Below, piece by piece: positions 1 to 9,415 of a stretch of DNA of 64,000 bases (the stretch's first letter is position 1; the number at the start of each line of letters is the position of its first letter). Both the position numbers and the translations under genes were made by a program. Below the pieces are notes generated by a model. That model searched no databases and was not told the DNA's origin. It saw only the letters and a program-made list of their open reading frames with translations. This stretch comes from Catenovulum sediminis (GTDB lineage: Bacteria; Pseudomonadota; Gammaproteobacteria; Enterobacterales; Alteromonadaceae): NCBI RefSeq assembly GCF_007289895.1, contig NZ_CP041661.1:248001-312000 (forward strand), read 5' to 3'.

Positions 1-1
1 A

Positions 2-1024
2 GTGACGCAAACCATCAGTAAGAGCGAAGGTTTCTCGACCGTTGTCAATGAAGACGGAGAACGCATTGTTAGTCCAGCCATTGCTAAAAACACCTATACA
101 GATGTACTACCTAATATTAGCTTTAGAGCGCAGTTGACAGATGATTTACAAATGCGTGGGGGATTTACCCAAACCCGCACTAAACCAAATTTTGGTGATT
201 TAAACCCAGCGCTCAACATCACCCAACGACAAGACACAGTTGACAACCCTAACATCCCAGACGGTGAACAGGTTCAAATCGATGCTTTTGGTTCATCCGG
301 CAATCCCGATTTGAAATCATTAACGTCTGATAATTACGATCTCAGCCTGGAATATTACTTCTCACAAACAGGCTATGTCAGTGGTGCACTCTTTTACAAA
401 GAATTGGATGGTTTTATCAATTGGTATACCAGATTTATTGAATCTGATAGATATGGTTTAGTGCAATTACATCGGCCCGAAAATGCAGCCGAAGGAAAAC
501 TGGAAGGCTGGGAAATTAACGCATCAACCTTTTTAGAATTTGATTTTATGCCAAAATTTATGCATGCCTTTGGTCTTTCTGCCAATGTTACCCAGTTAGA
601 GGGCTACAATAAAACACCTAAAGGGGATGGAACATTTGAAGAAGATCGCAAAATACCTGGGTTGTCAAAAATGACTTACAATGCGGCTGTTTTTTACGAA
701 AAAGATAATTTTTCAATGCGATTATCTTATAACAAACGTGATGCTTGGGTTAATTGGTATGGCTCTTCGCCAAGTCCTCAGCTAGACGGATTTCTTGGCA
801 ACCAAACCAAATCCAGAAACAGATTGGATTTTGGTATGAGCTACAATATAAACGATAATTTCACCGTTTATTTTGACATGGCAAATATATTGGCCAAACC
901 GTTTGAAAACTACACGGTCAATTCGTTTGGCCCATCCGATGAAGAACAGTACAGCGTAAGTTATGTCCAGGATTTACGTGAAGAAGGACGTTATTTTGGT
1001 GGCGGTGTGCGCTTTAGTTTTTAA
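2..1024 (+). CDS. TonB-dependent receptor, C-terminal part (5' end outside window)
   Basis: Outer-membrane TonB-dependent receptor; only the last ~340 residues are here and the reading frame is open to the window edge, so the first in-window GTG is not a real start. What is visible is beta-barrel sequence with alternating aromatic strands (SLEYYF, SGALFYKELDGF, FSMRLSYNKRDAWVNW) and the typical final strand ending in an aromatic residue (GRYFGGGVRFSF). It closely resembles the C-terminal third of the receptor encoded convergently next to it at 1106-4186, so the two are paralogues. Import of an algal oligosaccharide is inferred from context. Family assignment is secure; substrate is unknown. 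Confidence 0.93.
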   Translation: MTQTISKSEGFSTVVNEDGERIVSPAIAKNTYTDVLPNISFRAQLTDDLQMRGGFTQTRTKPNFGDLNPALNITQRQDTVDNPNIPDGEQVQIDAFGSSGNPDLKSLTSDNYDLSLEYYFSQTGYVSGALFYKELDGFINWYTRFIESDRYGLVQLHRPENAAEGKLEGWEINASTFLEFDFMPKFMHAFGLSANVTQLEGYNKTPKGDGTFEEDRKIPGLSKMTYNAAVFYEKDNFSMRLSYNKRDAWVNWYGSSPSPQLDGFLGNQTKSRNRLDFGMSYNINDNFTVYFDMANILAKPFENYTVNSFGPSDEEQYSVSYVQDLREEGRYFGGGVRFSF

Positions 1025-1049
1025 TTAACAAGTTGAGCCTATGTTTTAA

Positions 1050-1080
1050 TTAAACCGGCGTAAAATATACGCCGGTTTAA
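1050..1080. terminator. Bidirectional hairpin terminator between convergent TBDR genes
   Basis: Perfect 13-bp inverted repeat, TTAAACCGGCGTA (1050-1062) and its complement (1068-1080), around a 5-nt AT loop. It lies 25 bp from each of the two convergent stop codons and is flanked by A/T tracts on both sides, so it can serve both genes. Confidence 0.8.
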
Positions 1081-1105
1081 TTGAGCGGTCCGCCATACAC
1101 AGAGG

Positions 1106-4100
1106 TCAAAAATTAAAACGCATGCCCAGATTAAAATAACGACCTTCATCTCTTAAGTCGATATTATAGTATTGTGTGTCATTCAACTGGTTGTAATTTC
1201 TAAATGGGCGAGCGATTAAATTACTGATTTCGGCAAATACCGCATACTGTTTATTCAGTTGATAACTGGCAGACACATCTAACCTATCGCGCGCACGCGT
1301 TTTACGCCCCGTAAAACCACCACTTTCTGACAGACCCGTGTGCAAATTAATCCATGACGAACGATAGTTATAAGACAAGCGAATTGAAAATTTATCGGCT
1401 TCGTAAAACAAAACGGTGTTGTAGGTCCATTTTGATAAACCGGGGAATTCAGACAACTCAGTAAATTCACCTTGTTCATTGCGTTTATTCGACTGGCCCT
1501 GCAAATAGGTTAAGTTACAACTCAATCCCACGTTCTGGCCGATCACAGGGATAAAATCTAAAAAGGTTTGCCAATTCACTTCATACCCGTATATTCGCCC
1601 GTGCTGAGCATTTTCGGGTCTGAATATTTCGACCTGGCCATATTCCGGATCGTCAATGACACTGTGTAACCAGTGCGCAAAGCCATTTAAATCACGGTAA
1701 AAAAGTGCTCCACTTAAGTAACTCGAAAAACCATAATAATATTCTAAGCTGAGATCATAATTTTTAGAGGTGAGTGCTTTGATGTTCGGGTTCCCTCCAT
1801 AAGCTCGCGCGTTAATGCTACCATCCTGATGAATAGTCGGCGTGTCCAAGGATAACAATGAAATATTCATCGCCGGATTTAACAGCGCAAATCCCTGCCT
1901 ATTCATCGTTTTCGCATACCCTAAGCGTAGCTGTAGCGCGTCGCTATATTTAATCCGCATATTGAAACTGGGCAGATAATACATCTGGTTATGGTTAACG
2001 AAAGCTTGTTGTGTACGACTCGCTAATGCATCACGGATCGTGCTTGTACCAAACACATCGGAATGCACATTTAGAACACGCACGCCGATCCCGCCATCCA
2101 TCATAAAAGCGCCGATAGGGAGCTCGTAGTCTGCTTGCAGATAAAACGCATAACGAGTTTCGTTAGCAGCATAGTCACTGTCCGGATTTATCGGTATTTC
2201 TGCATTAGAGAATGCTTGTTGAGCTGGATATAAATCATCTTGTTCTGGGTGCTGTTCGATTAAATCTTCAATTGCAGTGAGTGTCATTAACCGTAAAGTT
2301 TCATGATTATCAGCAATACTCTCACGTGTCGGGGCCAGATATTGATTAAGCCCGCCAGTATCATTGCGAAACGGGTTTAATGTTTTTTCATATTCAATAA
2401 ATGCCAATTTATTTAAAGGTTGCGCTAAATATTGAGTATTAAAATAGCGCCAGCCAAACTTCGAACTTGCATCTCTTTTTGCGTAGCGCCAGCCCATATC
2501 AATACGATGAAAATAATCGAATGAAGTAAAATAAGTGGCGTCTGTTCGCCATTGAATTCCGCTACCGGCAGCTACATCCATTCGCTCAAAATAACCTCTC
2601 CACAGGTATTGCTCTGCTTCAAATGGTTGAAAGTCTGGCAACTTGATACGCACACCTTCTGGTGTATTAAACTCAACATCCACTCGCTGCGGTTTGTCTA
2701 ATATAAAGTCTAAACTCCAAATAGCATTGTTATAATCACTATTGGTATATGCCAGATCGGTTTGCAGTCGAACAGCGTTCCCCTGCCAAATGGCGCCCAT
2801 CGCTATTTGATTGGTATTTGTTTGTTCTTTATTTGCCAAACGATATCCAAACGGGGATAGGCCACCTTGTTTGCTAAAACTTTTAGCCTGTTTAAGTTCA
2901 AGGTGACTGTCAAACAACTGCAAATCATTAATCTGTATAGGCGGTAAAGATGCATCCCAGTGCGCTAAGTTTATGTCAAACTGGTCTTTGTAAGCTTTCG
3001 CTCTAAAACCTTGATAAATCCCCTCAAGATAATATTCAAAACCCTCAGACGGTTTCCATTGCAAAGCAAAATTCATTAAGGGGCGGCTTCGTTTGCCACC
3101 TTCATTATACAAACCCACATTTACTGGCATAAAAAAGTCAATATGTTGGTTTTCTGCCGGTGAAATTTGCCAATGTTCTGAAGCTTCAGGGTAATAAGTC
3201 CCAGTGTATTTAATGCCGTTGTAATAATAAGAGCGCGCAAAATTTGCATTAACCAATCCACCGAATTCACCCCACTGATTTTGCCAACGACTTGAAATAA
3301 GCAAGTTAGCTATAGGGGCGGCACGTTCAGTCTGGTCGTTGTAACCCAGTTGAATCGCCCCTGCAAATTTTGAACTGGCAAAATCAAAAGGCTTCCGGGT
3401 TACCGCATTAATAAGCCCACCCACACCCGACTCAAGTAATTTAGCCGTCCCCTGTTTGTATACTTCAATGGCAGACAAAGATTGTGACGGAAAATCCTGC
3501 AGTTGAACCCTGCGCAATTCAGCGGTGAAAATTTCTCGTCCGTTGTAGGTTGTCGTGTAATAAGGCAAACCCCGAATCACTAAACCATCTGCTTCATCTT
3601 TGTAGCGGGTGACTTGTATACCCGGTAAACGGGCAAGGCTTTCAACTGCCGTATTATCAGGCAGTTTACCAATATCTTCTGCAACAATGACATCAACAAT
3701 CGTGTTTGCATTTTGTTTGATATCCAAAGCTTTATCTAAGCTGTGCCGAATACCATCCACTCGGATGACTTCAGCAATGTTAGTTTGTTGAGCTGTGTTG
3801 TGGGGTGTTTGTGTACTTTGTGTTGTTTGAGCTGAGTCTGGATTGTTTTTTTGATGTTGAATCGCAGATATTTTAATTACATCTGGCGATATAAATTCGG
3901 CGCTTAAACCGCCACCCAACAAAATATAATGCAATGCATCCGCTAGACTAAAGTAGCCATGCAATGCATTTGCTTGATGCTGCTGTACTTGCTGGAAAGA
4001 ATATATCAGTACGCTATCTGTTTGTTGGGCGAGCTTATTTAAAGCGCTCGCCGCATCAGAACGTGGAATATTAAGATAATATACCTGCTGCTGTAGCTCA

Positions 4101-4186
4101 TTTTTTTTGAGGTTATTCTCAGCTTGCAGTTGGTTTGCAACACACCACACAAAAACTAAAAGCCATCCCAATTTACACCTTCGCAT
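1106..4186 (-). CDS. TonB-dependent receptor with N-terminal STN signalling domain
   Basis: A 1026-residue outer-membrane receptor. A signal peptide (MRRCKLGWLLVFVWCVANQLQA) is followed by a secretin/TonB short N-terminal (STN) domain at about residues 33-105 (YYLNIPRSDAASALNKLAQQT), the domain that contacts FecR proteins. The plug is at about 140-265 with the TonB-Xanth-Caul signature (IVAEDIGKLPDNTAVESLARLPGI), then a barrel ending in GRYFNLGMRFNF. The start has a good ribosome site (AAAGAAG, 4 nt upstream). It is the last gene of a sigma-FecR-receptor set on the same strand, 97 bp after fecR. It should both import a ligand and signal its presence inward. Substrate is unknown; algal oligosaccharide is inferred from the region. 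Confidence 0.93.
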   Translation of the reverse strand: MRRCKLGWLLVFVWCVANQLQAENNLKKNELQQQVYYLNIPRSDAASALNKLAQQTDSVLIYSFQQVQQHQANALHGYFSLADALHYILLGGGLSAEFISPDVIKISAIQHQKNNPDSAQTTQSTQTPHNTAQQTNIAEVIRVDGIRHSLDKALDIKQNANTIVDVIVAEDIGKLPDNTAVESLARLPGIQVTRYKDEADGLVIRGLPYYTTTYNGREIFTAELRRVQLQDFPSQSLSAIEVYKQGTAKLLESGVGGLINAVTRKPFDFASSKFAGAIQLGYNDQTERAAPIANLLISSRWQNQWGEFGGLVNANFARSYYYNGIKYTGTYYPEASEHWQISPAENQHIDFFMPVNVGLYNEGGKRSRPLMNFALQWKPSEGFEYYLEGIYQGFRAKAYKDQFDINLAHWDASLPPIQINDLQLFDSHLELKQAKSFSKQGGLSPFGYRLANKEQTNTNQIAMGAIWQGNAVRLQTDLAYTNSDYNNAIWSLDFILDKPQRVDVEFNTPEGVRIKLPDFQPFEAEQYLWRGYFERMDVAAGSGIQWRTDATYFTSFDYFHRIDMGWRYAKRDASSKFGWRYFNTQYLAQPLNKLAFIEYEKTLNPFRNDTGGLNQYLAPTRESIADNHETLRLMTLTAIEDLIEQHPEQDDLYPAQQAFSNAEIPINPDSDYAANETRYAFYLQADYELPIGAFMMDGGIGVRVLNVHSDVFGTSTIRDALASRTQQAFVNHNQMYYLPSFNMRIKYSDALQLRLGYAKTMNRQGFALLNPAMNISLLSLDTPTIHQDGSINARAYGGNPNIKALTSKNYDLSLEYYYGFSSYLSGALFYRDLNGFAHWLHSVIDDPEYGQVEIFRPENAQHGRIYGYEVNWQTFLDFIPVIGQNVGLSCNLTYLQGQSNKRNEQGEFTELSEFPGLSKWTYNTVLFYEADKFSIRLSYNYRSSWINLHTGLSESGGFTGRKTRARDRLDVSASYQLNKQYAVFAEISNLIARPFRNYNQLNDTQYYNIDLRDEGRYFNLGMRFNF

Positions 4187-4283
4187 ACACTTCTTTAATC
4201 AAATTAACAATTCATTAAAGAGGGCAGTATAGCGACATCATTTTAATTTTGCATCATTAAAACTATTGTATTATTAATCAAAC

Positions 4284-5423
4284 TTATGGTTTAGAAATAA
4301 TGACTTTCCCATCCGACTTTTTGACAATCTTTAAATTAAAGTTCGCTTTTAAATTTTCAAACAGGGTATCTGTTTGATTTGCTCTAAAACGTCCACCAAT
4401 TTGTAACGATTCTATCGCCGGATCGTCTATTATGATTTGCTCTGTTGTATATCGTTCTAATTCATTGACCACTTGGACCAAAGTTTGCCCAGTAAAAACC
4501 AATTCACCATTACGCCATGCTTGATCCGCTTCCAGCTCGATTTCAGATAATTTTCTGATGTTTTGCGTCACTTTAGCTTTTGTCTGTTGAAAATCTATAT
4601 TGTGTAGCAAAGTGATGTATTCGCCAGCTTCCATCTGTGTGAGCTCTTTCATCCGTTTTTTATAAGAAGTAAACAAACTCGGTTCGCCGCCTACAAATGC
4701 TTGAGTTAAGCGCTTGTTATTGTCTTCTCCCATCTCATCATTAATCTTTGATAAAGCGATACGCCCTTCTGTAACCACAACATTAATGTCGCCATTTGGC
4801 CGCAAATCAACTGAAAAAGCGGTTCCCACGGCCTCTACCCGACCTTTATTTGCATACACGCTAAATGGTCTGGACGGATCCTTTGCAACAGCAAAATAGG
4901 CTTCGCCTTTCATCAACCATATATCGCGGCTTCTATCCGAATAAAAAACCCGCATTTGGCTACCTGAGTTGAGGATGATTTTTGAGCCATCGGATAAGTC
5001 TATGTTTTTTTGCTGACCCATTTTAGTTAGGTATTCCTGGTTTAGGTAACTTGTCTTTTCAACTCCGCTTGGCTGGATCCAGTTGGTTGCAACAACTAAA
5101 CAAATTACCAGTAAAAAAGTAAAGGAAAATCCATATGCTGGATTCAGCCAGCTATGCTGTATTCCCTTTTTCTGTTTGGCCTTTCCCTGTTTAGACTTTC
5201 TCTGTTTGGCTGAAATGGCCAGTTCTGCCAATAAAGTATCGCCCCAAAACTCGTTTATTTTACGTATTTGTTCAATATGCGCAGGGCTTGCAGATAACCA
5301 CTCAATTAATTTCGATTTTTCGCGCGCTGTCATCGGTTCATCTGCATCTAAACGAATGGTCCAATCCCATGCTTCTGATTCAAGTTTGGACATACTTTGT
5401 TCAAATTCTTCAAAGCTTTTCAT
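4284..5423 (-). CDS. FecR-family anti-sigma/sigma regulator
   Basis: A 379-residue inner-membrane regulator. The N-terminal cytoplasmic DUF4880-type segment (about 1-70; W-x-W, LDADEPMTAREKSKLIEWL, SPAHIEQI) binds the sigma factor, one transmembrane helix follows at about 92-112 (FSFTFLLVICLVVATNWI), then a periplasmic FecR beta domain (YLTKMGQQKNIDLSDGSKI, VEAVGTAFSVDL) and a C-terminal STN-like/DUF4974 domain (about 295-375). Start ATG overlaps the sigma-factor stop codon as ATGA, so the two are translationally coupled. With the STN receptor downstream this forms a complete cell-surface signalling relay. A lysine-rich linker lies just before the membrane helix. Confidence 0.92.
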   Translation of the reverse strand: MKSFEEFEQSMSKLESEAWDWTIRLDADEPMTAREKSKLIEWLSASPAHIEQIRKINEFWGDTLLAELAISAKQRKSKQGKAKQKKGIQHSWLNPAYGFSFTFLLVICLVVATNWIQPSGVEKTSYLNQEYLTKMGQQKNIDLSDGSKIILNSGSQMRVFYSDRSRDIWLMKGEAYFAVAKDPSRPFSVYANKGRVEAVGTAFSVDLRPNGDINVVVTEGRIALSKINDEMGEDNNKRLTQAFVGGEPSLFTSYKKRMKELTQMEAGEYITLLHNIDFQQTKAKVTQNIRKLSEIELEADQAWRNGELVFTGQTLVQVVNELERYTTEQIIIDDPAIESLQIGGRFRANQTDTLFENLKANFNLKIVKKSDGKVIISKP

Positions 5424-6094
5424 CGTCCTTTCCTCATCTTTATTTGCGTGACGTTATTTGCTACTTGTACTGTTGGTTGTTTGTTCGCATGTTTATGTGC
5501 TTGTTTGTGCGCTTGATTGTTCGCTTGATTGTTCGCTTGACTGTTAGTTCGATTGCTTGTTTGGCCGTGCACTTGGTAGCACTTTTGAATAGATTCGCGT
5601 TGATGCTCTTGCATATATTGCTGGCAAAACGCCCCCCCCATCTTAAGATGTTTTTCGACACTGCTGAGTGAAATATTCAGTTTTGTCGCAATCTCTTGAT
5701 GTTTTAAACCATGCACTTTGCGCAACAAAAAAATGTGTTTACATTTATCTGGTAGCTGCTCTATGGCTTGGCAGTATATGTCCAAAGTTTCATTTGCTTC
5801 TGCCTCTGACTCTATCGATGCGGTTTTTTCAACCGGAATCGTAGCAATACAATCTTCAAGATAGCTTGTTACCAAGCGAGACTTTTTATTTAGTTCATCC
5901 AGCGCGAGGTTTTTTGCAACGCGAAACAAAAATGCTTTGGGTTGTTCAATCGCCTTTTCTTTTTCTGCATTGTGCGCTCTGATATATACTTCTTGTACAA
6001 TATCTTCTATGTCTTGTTTAGATGACATAAACCGCGTTAAAAACTTTTTTAAAAAAGCGTTATTTTCCACAAATACACGGAAAATCATCGACAT
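5420..6094 (-). CDS. FecI-like ECF RNA polymerase sigma factor with Q/N/H-rich tail
   Basis: A 224-residue ECF sigma factor. Region 2 is at about residues 5-75 (SSKQDIEDIVQEVYIRAHN, AFLFRVAKNLALDELNK) and region 4 at about 110-160 (IEQLPDKCKHIFLLRKVHGLKHQEIATKLNISLSSVEKHL, a helix-turn-helix). It is the first gene of the sigma-FecR-TBDR operon; the start has GGGGT 5 nt upstream. The family normally stops soon after region 4, but here about 45 extra residues follow, very rich in Gln, Asn, His and Lys and encoded by degenerate 12-bp repeats (about 5465-5570). The stop overlaps the fecR start. The likely target is the downstream receptor operon; that is inferred from gene order. Confidence 0.92.
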   Translation of the reverse strand: MSMIFRVFVENNAFLKKFLTRFMSSKQDIEDIVQEVYIRAHNAEKEKAIEQPKAFLFRVAKNLALDELNKKSRLVTSYLEDCIATIPVEKTASIESEAEANETLDIYCQAIEQLPDKCKHIFLLRKVHGLKHQEIATKLNISLSSVEKHLKMGGAFCQQYMQEHQRESIQKCYQVHGQTSNRTNSQANNQANNQAHKQAHKHANKQPTVQVANNVTQIKMRKGR

Positions 6095-6507
6095 TGTTTA
6101 CCCCAATATTGCAATGCCTGTTCGCAAAAGCGCAAAAGCAAAACTAAAAGTTGAATACCCATAAAACGAAATTTTTGCCAAAAACCGTAAAAATAAAGTT
6201 CATCTGACGTGTTGCAGCTCTATGTATGCCAATGAGTTTGGCAGACCTAAGTGACGCGATTAGTCAGGTCACCTAGGGCAACTTACAATGTAATGGATAG
6301 ATAAGCAGATTTACATATACTACATCAATAAAAGTCTGCGTTAATACTAAAGCATTAGAGGCAACATAAGCTTAAGGCGTATTGGGTGTGGTACAGAATA
6401 AGGTATTGGCATGAAAATAGACAAACATGAAAATAGACAAAGTTGATATCTGGTTTCAATAAAAAAATTATGTACAATTAAATGTCTCCTAAACTTATGG
6501 CAAGGTT
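6095..6507. other. Divergent intergenic region with a 16-bp tandem duplication
   Basis: About 410 bp between the divergent sigma operon and the helical-repeat gene; it must hold both promoters. The only structured element I see is a perfect tandem duplication of CATGAAAATAGACAAA at 6410-6425 and 6426-6441, about 70-100 bp upstream of the plus-strand gene. No gene supported. Confidence 0.5.
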
Positions 6508-7698
6508 ATGAAAGGTTCAATTGTAGCATTATCACTAATAATGCTTTGCATTGTTGGATTATTGTCTTTTTTCCTTCGTGAGCCTACTCACTCGCAAGCA
6601 TCAACAGCGGATACTGAAAATAGGGTTGGATCCCTAGTTCATACTGTAGATACACCTGATGCAACAAGTGGACACCTCAGCACAGAAACCGGCAACGAGC
6701 AAAAAATTACCCCTGCCGATTGCAAAGATGTAAATTTACAGTTAGAGAGTCCAGCGCAGATTAAAACGTGCATCAACTTGCTATCAACGAGCACTGGGCC
6801 GTCGATTGAGCATTTATTTAATTTGTATTCAGCTTGGGTCGTAATGGATGTAGACAAGGCTTTGTCTCATTTAATTTTGTTACCTTCAGAGTTATCGAGC
6901 TATTTAATTTACGATGTGGTAGCAGTTGCAAGTGCGGATGATTTAAATTCTGTTTTATCTTGGCTCGAATCACAAACACTTGAAACTCACGTGAAATCCG
7001 ATTTAGTTGTATCGGCTTACGTCGGTGCCAGCGCGCATAATCAAGCTTCGATACTATCACTAGCTGAGAGTCTGACTAATCCACAATTAAAAACGCAGGT
7101 AATAGACAGCATATTAGTCGATTGGGCAAAACAAGATTACAACGCAGTTTTGGCTTGGATTGATGGGCGCGAACGCCCGGATATGTATCACGCTGTCGCG
7201 AATAAGCTATTGTTAAACATGATAGAGCAACAACCAGCAGAAGCGCTGTATTATTTAGAATTAATGCCTGAAAACCCAACTAAAACTAAACTGATTGAGC
7301 ACTATGCGCACGTTGTTGCAAAACAAGATTTAACCTCAGCTATAGCGTGGGCCCAAAATTTAGATAATCCAACACTGCAAGCAGCCGCTTTAACCAGCAT
7401 TTTAGATTTAGCTGTATCTGACGCTCATAATCATCAATTTGTATTGCAATTTGCGTTAACTGAAAGCACCCCAAGTATTCAACAACAACTGTTGACCAAT
7501 ATTGCACATAACATAGTCAATCAGGATATTACTTGGCTGGTTGAACGATTTGATGTCATTCCAGCAAACTATCAAGCTGATATCGCCAGAATTATTATGA
7601 ATAAGTGGATGGAAACAGATGAAGATGCAGCGATTAACTGGGCTGATTCGTTAACTAACCCTGCAAGCCAAAAAGCTGCGAAAGAAAAATATAAATAA
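6508..7698 (+). CDS. Membrane-anchored alpha-helical repeat protein, function unknown
   Basis: A 396-residue protein. The N-terminal hydrophobic segment (about 4-23, VALSLIMLCIVGLLSFFL) is a signal anchor, followed by a Ser/Thr-rich linker to about residue 70. The rest is built of ~30-residue helical repeats with a recurring pattern of Trp, Asp/Glu and Pro (WAKQDYNAVLAWIDG; WAQNLDNPTLQAAAL; WADSLTNPASQKAA). This resembles the solenoid proteins common in marine bacteria, where W-A-x-x-L-x-x-P repeats stack. A second protein of the same design is encoded at 43212-44189. A periplasmic protein-interaction role is inferred; no catalytic motif is visible. It converges on the agarase gene across a shared hairpin. 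Confidence 0.75.
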   Translation: MKGSIVALSLIMLCIVGLLSFFLREPTHSQASTADTENRVGSLVHTVDTPDATSGHLSTETGNEQKITPADCKDVNLQLESPAQIKTCINLLSTSTGPSIEHLFNLYSAWVVMDVDKALSHLILLPSELSSYLIYDVVAVASADDLNSVLSWLESQTLETHVKSDLVVSAYVGASAHNQASILSLAESLTNPQLKTQVIDSILVDWAKQDYNAVLAWIDGRERPDMYHAVANKLLLNMIEQQPAEALYYLELMPENPTKTKLIEHYAHVVAKQDLTSAIAWAQNLDNPTLQAAALTSILDLAVSDAHNHQFVLQFALTESTPSIQQQLLTNIAHNIVNQDITWLVERFDVIPANYQADIARIIMNKWMETDEDAAINWADSLTNPASQKAAKEKYK

Positions 7699-7700
7699 TA

Positions 7701-7727
7701 CCCGCAACCATTTAAGACAGTTGCGGG
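7701..7727. terminator. Hairpin between helical-repeat gene and agarase
   Basis: Perfect 8-bp stem CCCGCAAC (7701-7708) / GTTGCGGG (7720-7727) with an 11-nt loop, 2 bp after the plus-strand stop and 15 bp beyond the minus-strand stop. No strong U-tract on either side, so efficiency is uncertain. Confidence 0.6.
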
Positions 7728-7742
7728 CAATTGCATGTTAAA

Positions 7743-9056
7743 TTACTGGAATTGCCATTGCTGATTATTGCCATTTCCACACGCCCACTGTTGCACGTTT
7801 GCACCATTGGTGGTTGCAGAATTTGCAATTTCTAAACACTTACCGCTATGTTTGGCTTGTAACTGGAACCAACCATTGCCTTTATCGAGTAGTTTAAATT
7901 GCTGGTTAGTCCCGTTGTAACAATTCCACTGCACTATATTCGCGCCATTAGTGGTTGCTTTACCGGCTACATCTACACATTTGTTGTGTTTGGTTTTCAT
8001 TTCGTAATAACCAGCACCTTTGGCAACAAAGGTTATATCTTGGTTTGTATTCGTTGCGCTACAATTCCATTGTTGCATGTTTGCACCATTTGCAGAATTA
8101 CCAGCAGATAAATCTAAGCATTTGTTACTATGTCTAACCTTGATAGAAGTTGCACCTGTAGGGGGTGTGGGTGCAGAAGCTGCTGAATCAACAGGCTTGT
8201 ATACACGGATCCAATCTACATAAAAAATACTTCTCGCAGGGTCTGCCAGCTCAGCGGGTGTTGGTTTAACATCGCGCCAGTCTTGGTGTTCCATATCAAT
8301 AATAATGTGCAGCGGCTTGTTTACACCCGTACCGTTGGTGTAATTGTGCGGATCGATCATTTGTTGGCCGGAAACACTTCTCACAAGCACACCATCTATG
8401 TAGTAATCAACATTCCAAGGATCTTTCCAATGCATCCCATAGTTATGATAGGCAACGCGCCAAGGCTCTTGCTCGTTGTATATCCAAGAGCCCTCATCTT
8501 TGGGCTGATAATCTTGGAATGGCTCGCGAATAAATACGTGATGGCTCACATGCATACGACGATCAAACCATTCTTGGCCCGGTCTATCACTGCCGTAAGC
8601 TTCCATTGCATCTAATTCTTGCGTTGAATCAGCACTTAACATCCAAACTGCATTGGCCATTGTATTATTGGTAGATTTTGCGCGTGCTTCTATATACAAC
8701 GGATAAGTGAATGTTTGTTTTGAAGAAATAATACCTGCATAAACCTTATCTGTGCCCGGTTTTTCAGCTGCTTGCAAAGCCAGTTTACCTGAATTTGTGT
8801 ACGAATGACCGGAGCTAAATTCTGTATCGCCAGGCCCTTTCCATGCATTGATATAGCTATCGTTCCAGCGGCTCGTAAAAGCGCTTGGTTTATTATTGGG
8901 TGAAGCTGTGTAGTTAAAGTCGTCTGATATGGATTGCAATTGCCAAGCTTTATTTTGGCCAGCAGGCGCGGGGATTGGTACGCCATCCCAATCTGCGGCA
9001 AAAACAGTTGTACTAGTTAGTACTAGAGACGCGCATAGTGTGATTTTCTTAAGCAT
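7743..9056 (-). CDS. Secreted GH16 beta-agarase with C-terminal ricin-type CBM13
   Basis: Hydrolyses beta-1,4 links of agarose, by family. I start at the ATG at 9056 because GAGGA lies 8 nt upstream and a clean signal peptide follows (MLKKITLCASLVLTSTTVFAA); a start 17 codons earlier is possible. Residues 22-295 form a GH16 jelly roll beginning ADWDGVPIPAPAG, a hallmark of agarases, with the catalytic motif ELDAMEAYG (nucleophile E147, D149, acid/base E152). A ~135-residue ricin B/CBM13 domain follows with three Q-x-W repeats (NMQQWNC, NIVQWNC, NVQQWAC). It stands alone, convergent with the upstream helical-repeat gene. Porphyranase activity cannot be excluded from sequence alone. Confidence 0.93.
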   Translation of the reverse strand: MLKKITLCASLVLTSTTVFAADWDGVPIPAPAGQNKAWQLQSISDDFNYTASPNNKPSAFTSRWNDSYINAWKGPGDTEFSSGHSYTNSGKLALQAAEKPGTDKVYAGIISSKQTFTYPLYIEARAKSTNNTMANAVWMLSADSTQELDAMEAYGSDRPGQEWFDRRMHVSHHVFIREPFQDYQPKDEGSWIYNEQEPWRVAYHNYGMHWKDPWNVDYYIDGVLVRSVSGQQMIDPHNYTNGTGVNKPLHIIIDMEHQDWRDVKPTPAELADPARSIFYVDWIRVYKPVDSAASAPTPPTGATSIKVRHSNKCLDLSAGNSANGANMQQWNCSATNTNQDITFVAKGAGYYEMKTKHNKCVDVAGKATTNGANIVQWNCYNGTNQQFKLLDKGNGWFQLQAKHSGKCLEIANSATTNGANVQQWACGNGNNQQWQFQ

Positions 9057-9415
9057 CAATTGAGTCCTCATTGTGTAAGTGAATTGAGCAAGATAATGAT
9101 TGATCACATACAGTTAAATGTAAACAATAAATCAAAGAAATTTTAACACGACTAAAATCACGACTCAGCGACGGCTCGCGACTGTGGTAAGGCAACATAG
9201 ATTGAAACTAAACAATAAAGTGTGAAACTGAGACAATAAAGTTTAGAACTTTCTGGAATGGTTTTTGTGGAAGCTCAAGCGTGAGATGTTTAATGTCGGC
9301 TATCGGATATTTAGCTGACTCAAGCAAAAGATGCGCAAAAAAATTTAACGCCGCGTTAACTGGTGAAGTGATGTTGGCGGCTTTGCTGCGTTTCTTTGCA
9401 ACAAAGGTGACAATA
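9057..9415. other. Intergenic region upstream of the agarase, cassette-array boundary
   Basis: Holds the agarase promoter. At 9343-9349 the minus strand reads GTTAAAT preceded by GGC, matching an attC R' consensus (GTTRRRY), but I cannot find a convincing partner R'' box next to the end of the 162-residue membrane-protein gene, so this may be a decayed cassette site. A 60-codon plus-strand frame across 9281-9463 has no protein-like features. Confidence 0.35.

Noticed and set aside
5083-5671. Plus-strand frames opposite the fecR and sigma genes
   Set aside because: Antisense shadows of well-supported genes; their composition follows the repeat tail on the other strand.
6410-6441. Tandem 16-bp duplication as an operator pair
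   Set aside because: Two adjacent direct copies with no symmetry; most simply a replication-slippage duplication.
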